A DNA stretch of 51,102 nt from Azoarcus sp. (GTDB taxonomy: Bacteria; Pseudomonadota; Gammaproteobacteria; Burkholderiales; Rhodocyclaceae), in contig JACESY010000002.1 of the NCBI GenBank assembly GCA_013911595.1, forward strand, positions 1 to 51,102, in the 5' to 3' direction. Of this stretch, positions 7,620-17,025 are shown piece by piece; position 1 is the stretch's first letter, and the number at the start of each line of letters is the position of its first letter. Under the pieces are notes generated by a model that saw nothing but the letters and a program-made list of their open reading frames with translations, was not told the DNA's origin and did no database searches. A program made the position numbers and the translations under genes.

Positions 7620-9032
7620 TTAATGCTTATTGTTGCGGGGCGTTTGACCGCTCCCGTCATCCAGCGACTGCGTGAAATACACATGCGCTGCGCGGTTGAC
7701 GTGGCCGGCCAGCAGCAGCGTAGAGATCATCGTCGGCACGGCCATCACCGCATACATGCCGATCACCAGGTTGTTGATCGGCCCCAGCGCGGCCACCGCG
7801 CCGATGATGATCTGGGCCACATAGAGCGTGGTGAAGATCCATTGCCAGCGTGCGCCGAACAGGAACACGAAGCACTTCATGCCGTAGTACCAGAAGGTGA
7901 CGATGGTGCTGAACGCCAGCGGCAGCACCATCAGCAGCAACAGCAGCGGCCCGGCGTGGCCGAACACGGTCGAGAACGCGTTGGCCGTGAGCGTCACCCC
8001 TTCGATGCCCTCGGCCTCAATCCACGCTCCGGTCAGCAAAATCACCAGCGCCGTGCACGTGCACACCACCAGCGTGTCGATGATGGGCCCGAGCATCGCC
8101 ACCACGCCCTCGCGCACCGGCTCGCGCGTTTTCGCCGCGCCGTGCGCCAGCGACTCCGTGCCGATGCCCGCCTCGTTGGAAAAGGCCCCGCGGCTGATGC
8201 CGATGGCGATCATCCCGCCCAGCGCGCCGCCAGCCACGGCCTCGCCGCTGAACGCATCGCGGAAGATCAGCGCAAACGCCGCCGGCACCTCCTGCCAGTA
8301 GGCGGCGATTACGATCAGCGTCAGGGCCAGATAGAACAGCACCATCGCGGTGACGATGCCCAGCGTGAAACGCCCGATGCGCTGTATGCGCCCGGCAATC
8401 ACCACCGCCGCGGCCAGCGCCAGCGCGATGCCCACCGCGCCGTCGAAGATCAGCGACTCGCCGCCGCCGACCCAGCCCAGCGGCACCGCGAAGGATTCGC
8501 GCAGCAACTGCACCGCCTGGTTCGCCTGGAACACCGGCAGCAGGCCGCACAGGCCGGCCACCGCGAACAGCACGGCCAGCGGCATCCACTTGCGACCCAG
8601 CCCCTCGCGAATCACGTACATCGGCCCGCCCTGCAGTTCCCCGGCCGAATCCTGGCCGCGAAACATCACCGACAGCGTGGCCGTGTAGAACTTGGTCGCC
8701 ACGCCCACCAACGCCGTGATCCACATCCAGAAGATCGCTCCCGGCCCGCCGGTACTGATCGCGATCGCCACCCCCGCCACGTTGCCCAGCCCCAGCGTGC
8801 CCGACAGCGCCGTAGACAGCGCCTGCCTGTGCGGCACCTGCCCCGGGTCGTCCGGGTCGTCGTAGCGCCCGCGCAGCAGATCGATGCTGTGCCCCAGATG
8901 CCGGTAGGGGCGCCCGCGCGAGTAGATCAGCAGATACAGGCCGCCGCCCACCAGCAGCACCAGTAGCGGCGTACCCCAAACGAAACTGGCAAACGCGGCC
9001 AGCGCGGCGTCGATGGAATCGAGGAAAGGCAT
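7620..9032 (-). CDS. Sodium:alanine/glycine symporter (AGCS family)
   Basis: A 470-aa polytopic inner-membrane amino-acid:Na+ symporter. The AGCS core is clear: ALSGTLGLGNVAGVAIAIST and GPGAIFWMWITALVGVATKF (about residues 75-115), LQGGPMYVIREGLG, and the family hallmark ISRGAFSNEAGIGTESLAH (about 285-303). About 11 hydrophobic segments are visible. Substrate is presumably alanine or glycine from family knowledge; specificity cannot be read. The stop lies in the AT-rich region upstream of the DUF2089 operon. The region upstream of its start (9033-9163) holds no gene that I can support. Confidence 0.92.
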   Translation of the reverse strand: MPFLDSIDAALAAFASFVWGTPLLVLLVGGGLYLLIYSRGRPYRHLGHSIDLLRGRYDDPDDPGQVPHRQALSTALSGTLGLGNVAGVAIAISTGGPGAIFWMWITALVGVATKFYTATLSVMFRGQDSAGELQGGPMYVIREGLGRKWMPLAVLFAVAGLCGLLPVFQANQAVQLLRESFAVPLGWVGGGESLIFDGAVGIALALAAAVVIAGRIQRIGRFTLGIVTAMVLFYLALTLIVIAAYWQEVPAAFALIFRDAFSGEAVAGGALGGMIAIGISRGAFSNEAGIGTESLAHGAAKTREPVREGVVAMLGPIIDTLVVCTCTALVILLTGAWIEAEGIEGVTLTANAFSTVFGHAGPLLLLLMVLPLAFSTIVTFWYYGMKCFVFLFGARWQWIFTTLYVAQIIIGAVAALGPINNLVIGMYAVMAVPTMISTLLLAGHVNRAAHVYFTQSLDDGSGQTPRNNKH

Positions 9033-9163
9033 GGCTCGGCTCCCGGTCGGTCAACACACCCCATACCAGCCACCTACACCCGCAAGCGATCAGGGTCTCG
9101 AATGGTTCGGGGTTGTACTTGGCATAACCATACGGGAATCGATCGGACCGTCAATGAGGGCGG

Positions 9164-9379
9164 TCAGCGGAAATCCGCCAGTTCCCGCTCTAATTCCTCG
9201 GCGAACAGGTGAACGGTCAGCGCAACACACACGCCGTTGTTGAGCAGCGTGTCGTCAAAGGGCACAGCGACGAAAACCGGCGTTCCGTGTTTGGTAATGA
9301 CCGATAGTTCGCCGGCTTCGGCGTTGTGGATCAGTTCGCCGGTGCGCCGACGAAGGTCACGAGTCGTGAAGGTCTTCAT
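9164..9379 (-). CDS. Phd/YefM-type antitoxin, apparently orphan
   Basis: 71 aa from ATG 9379. The N-terminus MKTFTTRDLRRRTGELIHNA, followed by GELSVITKHGTPVFVAVPFD, is the Phd/YefM DNA-binding and dimerisation fold (the 'R-x(n)-G-E-x-V-x-ITxxGxPxAVLVP' pattern). The C-terminal tail (LTVHLFAEELERELADF) would be the toxin-binding segment. No Doc, RelE or PIN toxin gene is visible in the 131 bp downstream or in the 77 bp between it and the array, so it is orphan here. There is no strong Shine-Dalgarno. A TTG start at 9406 would add nine residues. It lies just beyond the trailer end of the CRISPR array, on the same strand as array transcription. Confidence 0.65.
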   Translation of the reverse strand: MKTFTTRDLRRRTGELIHNAEAGELSVITKHGTPVFVAVPFDDTLLNNGVCVALTVHLFAEELERELADFR

Positions 9380-9456
9380 GTGTTCGTATTCGGGTGGGGT
9401 TCGCAATCAAACGATAGAACGAATCATGCGGCGAGGCACGCCTTTGAAAGACCGAC

Positions 9457-12400
9457 TGTCTGATCTGCCTGTACGGCAGTGAAGAAGTTGGCCACGAAGC
9501 TGCGCGCTTGCTCGATTTTCTGAGCTGCCTGTACGGCAGTGAAGCGACTTATGTCTGGTCGAGGCGGCAATGGCTTTTTCTGAGCTGCCTGTACGGCAGT
9601 GAAGAGCACGTGCTTGTCGATGCGCACGAAGAAGTTTTTCTGAGCTGCCTGTACGGCAGTGAAGGGACCTCGATAAGGCCTGGGCCGAAGTGAAACATTT
9701 CTGAGCTGCCTGTACGGCAGTGAAGCCAGACGATCGCGCCGCGTGCGAACCTGAAAATTTCTGAGCTGCCTGTACGGCAGTGAAGCCTTGGCCTCCGGTC
9801 CGGGATCGACCTCCGCATTTCTGAGCTGTCTGTACGGCAGTGAAGGCGACAGGACGCTGAGAGCATCGACCGCGTCATTTTCTGAGCTGCCTGTACGGCA
9901 GTGAAGTGCACGTCGAGCGGCGCGGCCTCGCCGGCGCTTTTCTGAGCTGCCTGTACGGCAGTGAAGAGTGCATCGGATCGTGACGTTGTAGATACTGATT
10001 TCTGAGCTGCCTGTACGGCAGTGAAGGTTCTTGTCGCGCCCCTCGTCGGCCACATCCATTTCTGAGCTGCCTGTACGGCAGTGAAGTGCCATGCGCGCAA
10101 CCAGGCTGTCGGCGGTCAGTTTCTGAGCTGCCTGTACGGCAGTGAAGGGCTCAAGCTCTTCGAGGAAGGCGGCCACGCTTTTCTGAGCTGCCTGTACGGC
10201 AGTGAAGAGCGCGTGATGGACCGGATTCGAGAGGACGGTTTTCTGAGCTGCCTGTACGGCAGTGAAGGCGTGATGCGGTGCCGGGCGGGGTCGGCCTGCT
10301 TTCTGAGCTGCCTGTACGGCAGTGAAGGATCATGCGCTACGCGGGCGATCACGCGCTGTTTTCTGAGCTGCCTGTACGGCAGTGAAGCCGTCGGATGCAT
10401 CTACGCGTGATGCCAAGCATTTCTGAGCTGCCTGTACGGCAGTGAAGGCCCGCCACTCCCCCCTGCAGCAGCTGCACGATTTCTGAGCTGCCTGTACGGC
10501 AGTGAAGGGTACGTCGGCGTATTGGTCGCGGTCGGTGCCTTTCTGAGCTGCCTGTACGGCAGTGAAGGATTCGCTCAACGTGCGAGCGGATCGCAGGGTT
10601 TTCTGAGCTGCCTGTACGGCAGTGAAGCCCGGAGCCTGCTGCGCGCAGGACGGCGTCCATTTCTGAGCTGCCTGTACGGCAGTGAAGGCGGTGAGCGTCG
10701 GCTTTGCGGTGCGCGACCGTTTCTGAGCTGCCTGTACGGCAGTGAAGGATGCGCTGCTCGTGCTGCATTCGTGCTCCGATTTCTGAGCTGCCTGTACGGC
10801 AGTGAAGCGACAACTCGAGCGACCCGGACGCGCTCTTCTTTTCTGAGCTGCCTGTACGGCAGTGAAGGCGGTGAATACCGCGTTGGCCTCGCGCTCCCAT
10901 TTCTGAGCTGCCTGTGCGGCAGTGAAGATCGACGACGCGCCCGAGCAGTCTGTCGAGATTTTCTGAGCTGCCTGTACGGCAGTGAAGACATCGTCGCGGG
11001 CGGCGGCGAGTACGCGGCTTTTCTGAGCTGCCTGTACGGCAGTGAAGTCGATGAGTGGAAAGAGGCCGGGTGTCGCACATTTCTGAGCTGCCTGTACGGC
11101 AGTGAAGGCGATGCCCCGCTGGATTCGCCTGATCTCGATTTTCTGAGCTGCCTGTACGGCAGTGAAGGAGTTGCCGGCATCGGTCGCGTGGCCCTCGGCT
11201 TTCTGAGCTGCCTGTACGGCAGTGAAGGTGGTGTTTTACCAACATTGGTGAAAATCGTTTTTCTGAGCTGCCTGTACGGCAGTGAAGGAACCCCCGGAAC
11301 CCACTCCCACCCCCGACCATTTCTGAGCTGCCTGTACGGCAGTGAAGCCTCAACACCCTGCTGCACCCGATCAGCTCCTTTTCTGAGCTGCCTGTACGGC
11401 AGTGAAGGTCCTCGCCGTCCCACACCGGCAAGCCTTCCATTTCTGAGCTGCCTGTACGGCAGTGAAGGAATTGCTCATACAGTCGCGCGAGGACGTCATT
11501 TTCTGAGCTGCCTGTACGGCAGTGAAGCCGTTGCATCCAACGTCGGCACCTATTCCGATTTTCTGAGCTGCCTGTACGGCAGTGAAGAACCTTCATGGCA
11601 AAGGCTTCTGATTTTCCTATTTCTGAGCTGCCTGTACGGCAGTGAAGAGCGTGTTAAGCGTGCGCATGCGAGCGACGTCTTTCTGAGCTGCCTGTACGGC
11701 AGTGAAGTGCCGGCAGTTCTCGACGTTCTCTTCGGCCGTTTTCTGAGCTGCCTGTACGGCAGTGAAGGCCTTGCCGACGTGATGCAGGGCATATACATCT
11801 TTCTGAGCTGCCTGTACGGCAGTGAAGCTGCTGCTGACGAAGCGCATCGGCAATGTTGATTTCTGAGCTGCCTGTACGGCAGTGAAGCGAAGGCCGGTCG
11901 CGCACCAGCATGCGGAACATTTCTGAGCTGCCTGTACGGCAGTGAAGTCGCACGCGCACGATCAACTGGCGCGAGATACTTTCTGAGCTGCCTGTACGGC
12001 AGTGAAGACTCCGGGGTGGGATTTCAGTCGCGCCAAATATTTCTGAGCTGCCTGTACGGCAGTGAAGATTAGGAAAGGACTGCCGACAGGAAATCCGTGT
12101 TTCTGAGCTGCCTGTACGGCAGTGAAGGGAATGGTGTTGCCATTATCGGCGGGCCTCAATTTCTGAGCTGCCTGTACGGCAGTGAAGGCCTCTCGGGCCG
12201 ATTGCGCCAGGGTAGACGATTTCTGAGCTGCCTGTACGGCAGTGAAGTACTTCACCCCCACCTGGGCGGCCGAGCTGCTTTTCTGAGCTGCCTGTACGGC
12301 AGTGAAGCCTTGCCAGAAAAGCTTCCGCGCTGCTTCGCATTTCTGAGCTGCCTGTACGGCAGTGAAGTCGGACGCTCGCCCATCCTCAAGTCCTACGTGT

Positions 12401-14288
12401 TTCTGAGCTGCCTGTACGGCAGTGAAGACCTCGGGCGAGAGGCGGGCCAGCGCGTCCATTTTCTGAGCTGCCTGTACGGCAGTGAAGGTGCGCGTCACCT
12501 ACGACCACGGCGCCAGCATTTTCTGAGCTGCCTGTACGGCAGTGAAGAGATCGAGGCCGTGAAGCCGGTCCTGCGCAACTTTCTGAGCTGCCTGTACGGC
12601 AGTGAAGACCCACCGCGCAGGCTAGGCGGTACGTAATCATTTCTGAGCTGCCTGTACGGCAGTGAAGATCGCCACGACCAAGCCGGGCTGCACCGCAGCT
12701 TTCTGAGCTGCCTGTACGGCAGTGAAGCCTGCTCGCCCGCCACATCACCGCCCCCTGGTTTTCTGAGCTGCCTGTACGGCAGTGAAGAACCTTCATGGCA
12801 AAGGCTTCTGATTTTCCTATTTCTGAGCTGCCTGTACGGCAGTGAAGGCAGTTGCTTACGATAAAGCGCAGTATGGACTTTTCTGAGCTGCCTGTACGGC
12901 AGTGAAGATCTACTCGACGCATGGCATCTACAAGGTCATTTTCTGAGCTGCCTGTACGGCAGTGAAGGATGCCCGTCGCGCTGCCGTCGCGTCGCTTGCT
13001 TTCTGAGCTGCCTGTACGGCAGTGAAGGGTTCGCGCGAGATCCAGTTTCGCCCGGGCATTTTCTGAGCTGCCTGTACGGCAGTGAAGCCGTTGGTTCGCT
13101 TGGGCAAGTGTTCGGCGCTTTTCTGAGCTGCCTGTACGGCAGTGAAGGCCCGGCGCGAGGCCGAAGCGAAACGCCTCGATTTCTGAGCTGCCTGTACGGC
13201 AGTGAAGACCCAATGACCACGCAAGGTGACATCATCACTTTTCTGAGCTGCCTGTACGGCAGTGAAGGCACGGAGGGTCAGGTTCCGACCGTTGTATCGT
13301 TTCTGAGCTGCCTGTACGGCAGTGAAGCTTGTCAGACAGCACTTGATCGAACACGGAGTTTTCTGAGCTGCCTGTACGGCAGTGAAGCCTGTTCATGAGA
13401 ACGCCCCCGCTTTCGGTATTTTCTGAGCTGCCTGTACGGCAGTGAAGCGACGGCAGAGGACTTGATTGTCGGCGGGGCCTTTCTGAGCTGCCTGTACGGC
13501 AGTGAAGCTGACCAGATCACTGCCGACAGCACGCTCGACTTTCTGAGCTGCCTGTACGGCAGTGAAGAGCGGGGTCACGACATCGCGGCGGCGCTCATAT
13601 TTCTGAGCTGCCTGTACGGCAGTGAAGGAGGGGGGAAGATCGTCTTCTTCGGGCGGCCGTTTCTGAGCTGCCTGTACGGCAGTGAAGTGATATCTGCGGC
13701 TGCGATGGCCGCATATTCATTTCTGAGCTGCCTGTACGGCAGTGAAGCTTGTGGTTATTCCTGGTACAGCACGCGCCAATTTCTGAGCTGCCTGTACGGC
13801 AGTGAAGTCCGAGGATATCGACTACGACAACACGACGTCTTTTCTGAGCTGCCTGTACGGCAGTGAAGACGGCCATCATGACTGAGCGAACTTTCAATCT
13901 TTTCTGAGCTGCCTGTACGGCAGTGAAGGCCGACGAGCAGCGCGACGGCGCCATCGCCCATTTCTGAGCTGCCTGTACGGCAGTGAAGCGCACGTCTTCG
14001 GCCAGCTCGTTGATGCGCGATTTCTGAGCTGCCTGTACGGCAGTGAAGCAGATGGAGCGCCCGGGCTGGTAGGTGCCGGCTTTCTGAGCTGCCTGTACGG
14101 CAGTGAAGTCGTTGAATGCATTGAGTGCGCGTTGCAGCATTTTCTGAGCTGCCTGTACGGCAGTGAAGCACACCCAATGGCGCTGAGCGCCGCCGCTAAT
14201 TTTCTGAGCTGCCTGTACGGCAGTGAAGGGGTCAACGTGTTCGAGTCGGCGGCAGACAAATTTCTGAGCTGCCTGTACGGCAGTGAAG
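9457..14288 (-). CRISPR. Type I-F CRISPR array: 81 repeats, 80 spacers
   Basis: 28-bp repeats at 60-bp period. By line-by-line count there are 81 repeats and 80 spacers: 76 spacers of 32 nt and four of 33 nt. On the minus (crRNA) strand the repeat is CTTCACTGCCGTACAGGCAG followed by handle CTCAGAAA. This gives the 5-bp Csy4 hairpin CTGCC/GGCAG with loop GTACA and is a close variant of the canonical I-F repeat. Orientation is set by the repeat, the leader next to cas6f (high-coordinate end) and the degenerate terminal repeat at 9457-9484 (two mismatches). Only two internal repeats vary: 9818-9845 (a stem C to T on the plus strand) and 10900-10927 (a loop A to G). Spacers 11588-11619 and 12788-12819 are identical. 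Because the period is a multiple of three, the array generates long spurious ORFs on both strands. Confidence 0.99.
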
Positions 14289-14334
14289 TAGATCTGATCG
14301 ATCGTAACCGATTGTTGTATAAGGTTGTCGTAGA

Positions 14335-14371
14335 AAAAAGCGGCCACTTCCCTTTTCCAGGAGTGGCCGCT
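14335..14371 (-). terminator. Rho-independent terminator of the cas operon, nested in the leader
   Basis: On the minus strand, a perfect 10-bp stem AGCGGCCACT/AGTGGCCGCT (14362-14371 and 14339-14348) with a 13-nt loop is followed immediately by a run of six T. It lies 45 bp after the cas6f stop, so it should end csy transcripts before they enter the array. Pre-crRNA must then start inside the remaining ~45 bp or arise by read-through. Confidence 0.85.
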
Positions 14372-14383
14372 AAGTGATTGATT
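14371..14383 (-). promoter_or_regulatory. IHF-binding consensus in the leader
   Basis: The minus strand reads AATCAATCACTTA, matching the IHF consensus WATCAANNNNTTR at every specified position. It lies about 83-95 bp from the leader-repeat junction. IHF bending of the leader is known to be needed for spacer integration in type I-E and I-F systems, so this is a likely adaptation element. It abuts the terminator stem by one base. Confidence 0.7.
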
Positions 14384-14416
14384 TTAAGTGGGTGCTCTCA
14401 GGCTTTGAAAAAAGGG

Positions 14417-14983
14417 TCAAAACCAGGGGATCGTAGCGCCCCGACTGAGGCCGTAACTGCTGAAGGGTCCGGAAACGGGGTTGGGGCGTAGTGGGCCGTG
14501 CCGGATGAAGAGTGGGAAGGAGGTTTGCCCAGTACTGCGGCTCCCGAGTCGGACGAAGGGAAGTTGCAGGCGTTCTTCGGATGATTCGGGAATGCGCTCC
14601 GCTGCAGTCGCGGCGTCCAGCCCATGACGCTTCATCGCGCGTCGGCGCAACCGCTCGACGTTGCTTTTTACCTGGACGCGATCGACGACGCGATGGGCTG
14701 GGTTTGGCGGAACGAGACCGATCGTACCGAGGTGCAGATGATCCTCTAGGCCTTTGAGCCAGGGCCTCTCGAACAGGCCGACCAGCGAGTTCATCGGGCC
14801 GTGAAGTCGCATGAGGTCGCCCAGCGTGGGCTTGAGATTGTCGTGGGCAGGAAAGCTCACACCGATGTCGTCGCTGTGAAGCTGAGCCAGCGCAAGGTGC
14901 AAGCGCGTGTATACCGCACTCACGATGTGGTTGGCGGCCAGTTCAGGATCGGGCCGCAGCTGTAGATCGATGTAGTGGTCCAT
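14417..14983 (-). CDS. cas6f: Cas6f (Csy4) CRISPR RNA endoribonuclease
   Basis: 188 aa. Csy4 binds the repeat hairpin and cuts at its 3' base, releasing crRNAs with an 8-nt 5' handle, and stays on the 3' hairpin. It is very close to the Pseudomonas protein by eye: it opens MDHYIDLQLRPDPEL, has the catalytic His29 (TRLHLAL), ISVSFP-type IGVSFPAHD, the arginine-rich helix VQVKSNVERLRRRAMKRHG that enters the RNA groove, the catalytic Ser in GSRSTGQ, and ends YGLSRGATIPWF. It starts 2 nt after the cas7f stop and is last in the csy operon, followed by the terminator. Confidence 0.98.
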   Translation of the reverse strand: MDHYIDLQLRPDPELAANHIVSAVYTRLHLALAQLHSDDIGVSFPAHDNLKPTLGDLMRLHGPMNSLVGLFERPWLKGLEDHLHLGTIGLVPPNPAHRVVDRVQVKSNVERLRRRAMKRHGLDAATAAERIPESSEERLQLPFVRLGSRSTGQTSFPLFIRHGPLRPNPVSGPFSSYGLSRGATIPWF

Positions 14984-14985
14984 GG

Positions 14986-16005
14986 TCAGCCGGCCTCACC
15001 GAACACTCCGCCGCGCACGAGCGTGGCAATCACGAAGTGCTGCTGCTCCAAGGAAGGTGTCTGGTCCTTGATGATCCAGTTGTCGAGCAGATTGTAGAAG
15101 TCGAGCTTTTGCTTGGGCTGGCGGTAGGCCTTCCCCTGGGTGGTGACCGAGCCGTAGGGTTCGACGGCGATCGGCCCTATTTCGTCGGCGCCTTCGTGCC
15201 AGGTGTCGATGGTGCGAAGGGCGTTGCCGATCTTCTGCGAGTGGATCCCCGCGATGTCGCTGACATGGTAGAGCGTCTTGCTCTTGTCCCCACGACCGCG
15301 GTCGAGGATGAGTTCCTGCGAGGGGAAGACTTCCTGCCCGGCGCCGATGCGGACGAAGGCCGTGACTTGCAGCAGCACATGTTGCTGTCCGGCGAGGCCG
15401 TCGGTGATCAGGCGGGCGAGGTCATCGAGCGCGCCAGCGGCTTCGGAGGGGGCATCGAAACTGCGCAGCGGGAGCGCCAGGGCGTCGAAGGTCGAGGTCT
15501 CCTGCGGCGCACCGCCCACCAGATGAGCGACCCGCACTTCCACCTGCTCGGCCCCAATGCGGTTGCGCCAAAGGAAGCGGCCGTTGGCGAGGTTGAATGC
15601 ATAGCGCCGGCCGAGCTCGCTGAAGCCCTGGGTCTCGACGTATCCGCGGACGGTGTCGAGCAGCTTGTTCAGGTAGTCCGCGTCATTGCACGCGGACGGT
15701 TTGCCGGTGCCGCCTAGCACGCGCAGCGTGAAGACGACTTTCAGGGTGTCTGCGTCACTGGGCAGGGTGGCTACGTCGACCGTCTGCAGATTGGGGTTTT
15801 CGATTGCTGCGTCGAGCTTGGCGGGGTCCTGGTCTTTGGCCTTCAGCCGGTTGGAGATGGTGCCGCGAACGGACTTCTCGCGGATCGGCACGGCTTGCCA
15901 GTCATCGGCAGTGTCGCGCTGATCCCAGTTGCCGGCGTAGAACAGGGCGTCGGACGGATCGAGTTTGCGTTCGAAAGCGAGTACGGAAGCGGTCTTGAGC
16001 GTCAT
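14986..16005 (-). CDS. cas7f: Cas7f (Csy3) backbone subunit
   Basis: 339 aa, normal for Csy3. Six copies of Csy3 form the helical backbone of the I-F surveillance complex along the spacer part of the crRNA. Recognisable stretches are [20 protein letters not shown], the [10 protein letters not shown] region, VREKSVRG-like [15 protein letters not shown] (thumb region), [11 protein letters not shown], the [18 protein letters not shown] core and [15 protein letters not shown] near the C-terminus. It has its own Shine-Dalgarno (AAAGGAA, about 9 nt upstream) and a 33-nt gap after cas5f, which suits a subunit needed in excess. Confidence 0.97.
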   Translation of the reverse strand: MTLKTASVLAFERKLDPSDALFYAGNWDQRDTADDWQAVPIREKSVRGTISNRLKAKDQDPAKLDAAIENPNLQTVDVATLPSDADTLKVVFTLRVLGGTGKPSACNDADYLNKLLDTVRGYVETQGFSELGRRYAFNLANGRFLWRNRIGAEQVEVRVAHLVGGAPQETSTFDALALPLRSFDAPSEAAGALDDLARLITDGLAGQQHVLLQVTAFVRIGAGQEVFPSQELILDRGRGDKSKTLYHVSDIAGIHSQKIGNALRTIDTWHEGADEIGPIAVEPYGSVTTQGKAYRQPKQKLDFYNLLDNWIIKDQTPSLEQQHFVIATLVRGGVFGEAG

Positions 16006-16038
16006 GATCTGGATTCCTTTAAATAGCGGTTCGGCGGT

Positions 16039-17025
16039 TCAGGCGGATTGCAACGATGCGAAGTCGTTGCGGCAGCGGTACAGGCCGGCATCTGGGTCGG
16101 TGCTGGCGTACCAGAGGAATTGCTCGGCGTTGTCCAGCCGATGCGGGCTGATCCACTGGCCGATGGAATAAAGGCTTTCGACGAAACGGAAAGGCGTGTC
16201 ACGGTCGCGCGCGCTCTGTACTTCGCCCGCAGGCACCAACTCGGACAGCGCGCCGAAGCCGACCGGGATCGGTACGATCCAGCCCGGTCGTGACTCGTGC
16301 TTCCACTCGACCTTTGCCGTTGTGGCGGATGCGCCATCGGATTCAGCGTCTGGCCGAACCGGCCGCCAGTTGAAGCGCGACAGATCGAGCAGGGCATCCA
16401 GCGCGGTGGTCTCCGGTGCGGCTTCGCGCAGCTGATCGAGGCGCGCATGCAGCAGATCGTCCCGGCACACCAGCGCGAAGCCCGGCAGCCAGCGGCGGCG
16501 CAGATGGCGAAAGCGGCGGCGAACGTCCTCGGCATCGTCGCCGAAGCGCAGGAGTGTCGGGCGACTGCGCCAGTCGCGGCTGGGCAGCACGCTACCGCCC
16601 GCGATGCGCATGCCGGCCAGCTCAAGGGCAACGGTCTGTGCGATGGCGTCGTGCGCTTGTTCATCAAGCTCGACGAAACCGCCGCTGATGCCGAAGATCA
16701 GGGTGATCTCCATGTGCATGCGGCCTTCTTCGACGATGGCTGCGCTGCTTCCGTCCTTGTCCACTGGGTTTCGAGTCAGACGAAATGCCTTCACATAGCC
16801 ACCCTCGGTGGCCTGTTCATCGAAGTCATGACAGATCACGCCGACACTGTCGAACGCAAGCGGCAAATCGTGCGCTTCCAGCTTGCGCGCAAGCGCCCAC
16901 ATCAGGCCAAGAAAGGCAGTCATTGAGGGGAAGCCGTGGGTCAGTGGGCTGGAGATGGCGTTGGCGTTCTGCACGCGCAGGCGAGGCAGGATCAGCAGGC
17001 CGTTGCTGTTGGGCAAGGTGTTCAT
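16039..17025 (-). CDS. cas5f: Cas5f (Csy2) subunit
   Basis: 328 aa. Csy2 pairs with Csy1 at the 5' handle of the crRNA in the I-F complex. It begins MNTLPNSNGLLILPRLRVQN followed by ANAISSPLTHGFPSMTAFLG, the strongly conserved Csy2 opening, and later shows GWIVPIPVGFGALSEL. ATG 17025 was chosen because it overlaps the cas8f stop as ATGA and begins with the family N-terminus; the longer frame to 17100 lies inside cas8f. The C-terminal RLDNAEQFLWYASTDPDAGL fits Csy2. Confidence 0.97.
   Translation of the reverse strand: MNTLPNSNGLLILPRLRVQNANAISSPLTHGFPSMTAFLGLMWALARKLEAHDLPLAFDSVGVICHDFDEQATEGGYVKAFRLTRNPVDKDGSSAAIVEEGRMHMEITLIFGISGGFVELDEQAHDAIAQTVALELAGMRIAGGSVLPSRDWRSRPTLLRFGDDAEDVRRRFRHLRRRWLPGFALVCRDDLLHARLDQLREAAPETTALDALLDLSRFNWRPVRPDAESDGASATTAKVEWKHESRPGWIVPIPVGFGALSELVPAGEVQSARDRDTPFRFVESLYSIGQWISPHRLDNAEQFLWYASTDPDAGLYRCRNDFASLQSA

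Larger units (their letters stand above)
14289..14416 (-). promoter_or_regulatory. CRISPR leader between cas6f and the array
   Basis: 128 bp separate the cas6f stop from the first repeat. The strand and position (upstream of the first repeat in the crRNA direction) make this the leader, where adaptation and array transcription start. It contains an IHF-consensus site, an intrinsic terminator and a second weaker IHF-like site, TAACCGATTGTTG at 14305-14317 (7 of 9 specified bases), 17-29 bp from the first repeat. On the minus strand TTATAC (about 14321-14326) is a possible -10 for pre-crRNA, without a convincing -35. Confidence 0.75.

Noticed and set aside
11228..11259. Spacer with internal near-palindrome (TTTTACCAA/TTGGTGAAAA) as a special element
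   Set aside because: It has normal spacer length and position; probably just captured from a hairpin in the invader.
9457..14288. Self-targeting spacers against genes in this window
   Set aside because: No spacer caught my eye as matching the rest of the window, but a proper search is not possible by eye, so no claim is made either way.
9424..14347. Long ORFs on both strands rich in FLSCLYGSE, LHCRTGSSE, FTAVQAAQK or SLPYRQLRK repeats
   Set aside because: They are translations of the CRISPR repeat. The 60-bp period is a multiple of three, so frames stay open across the array.
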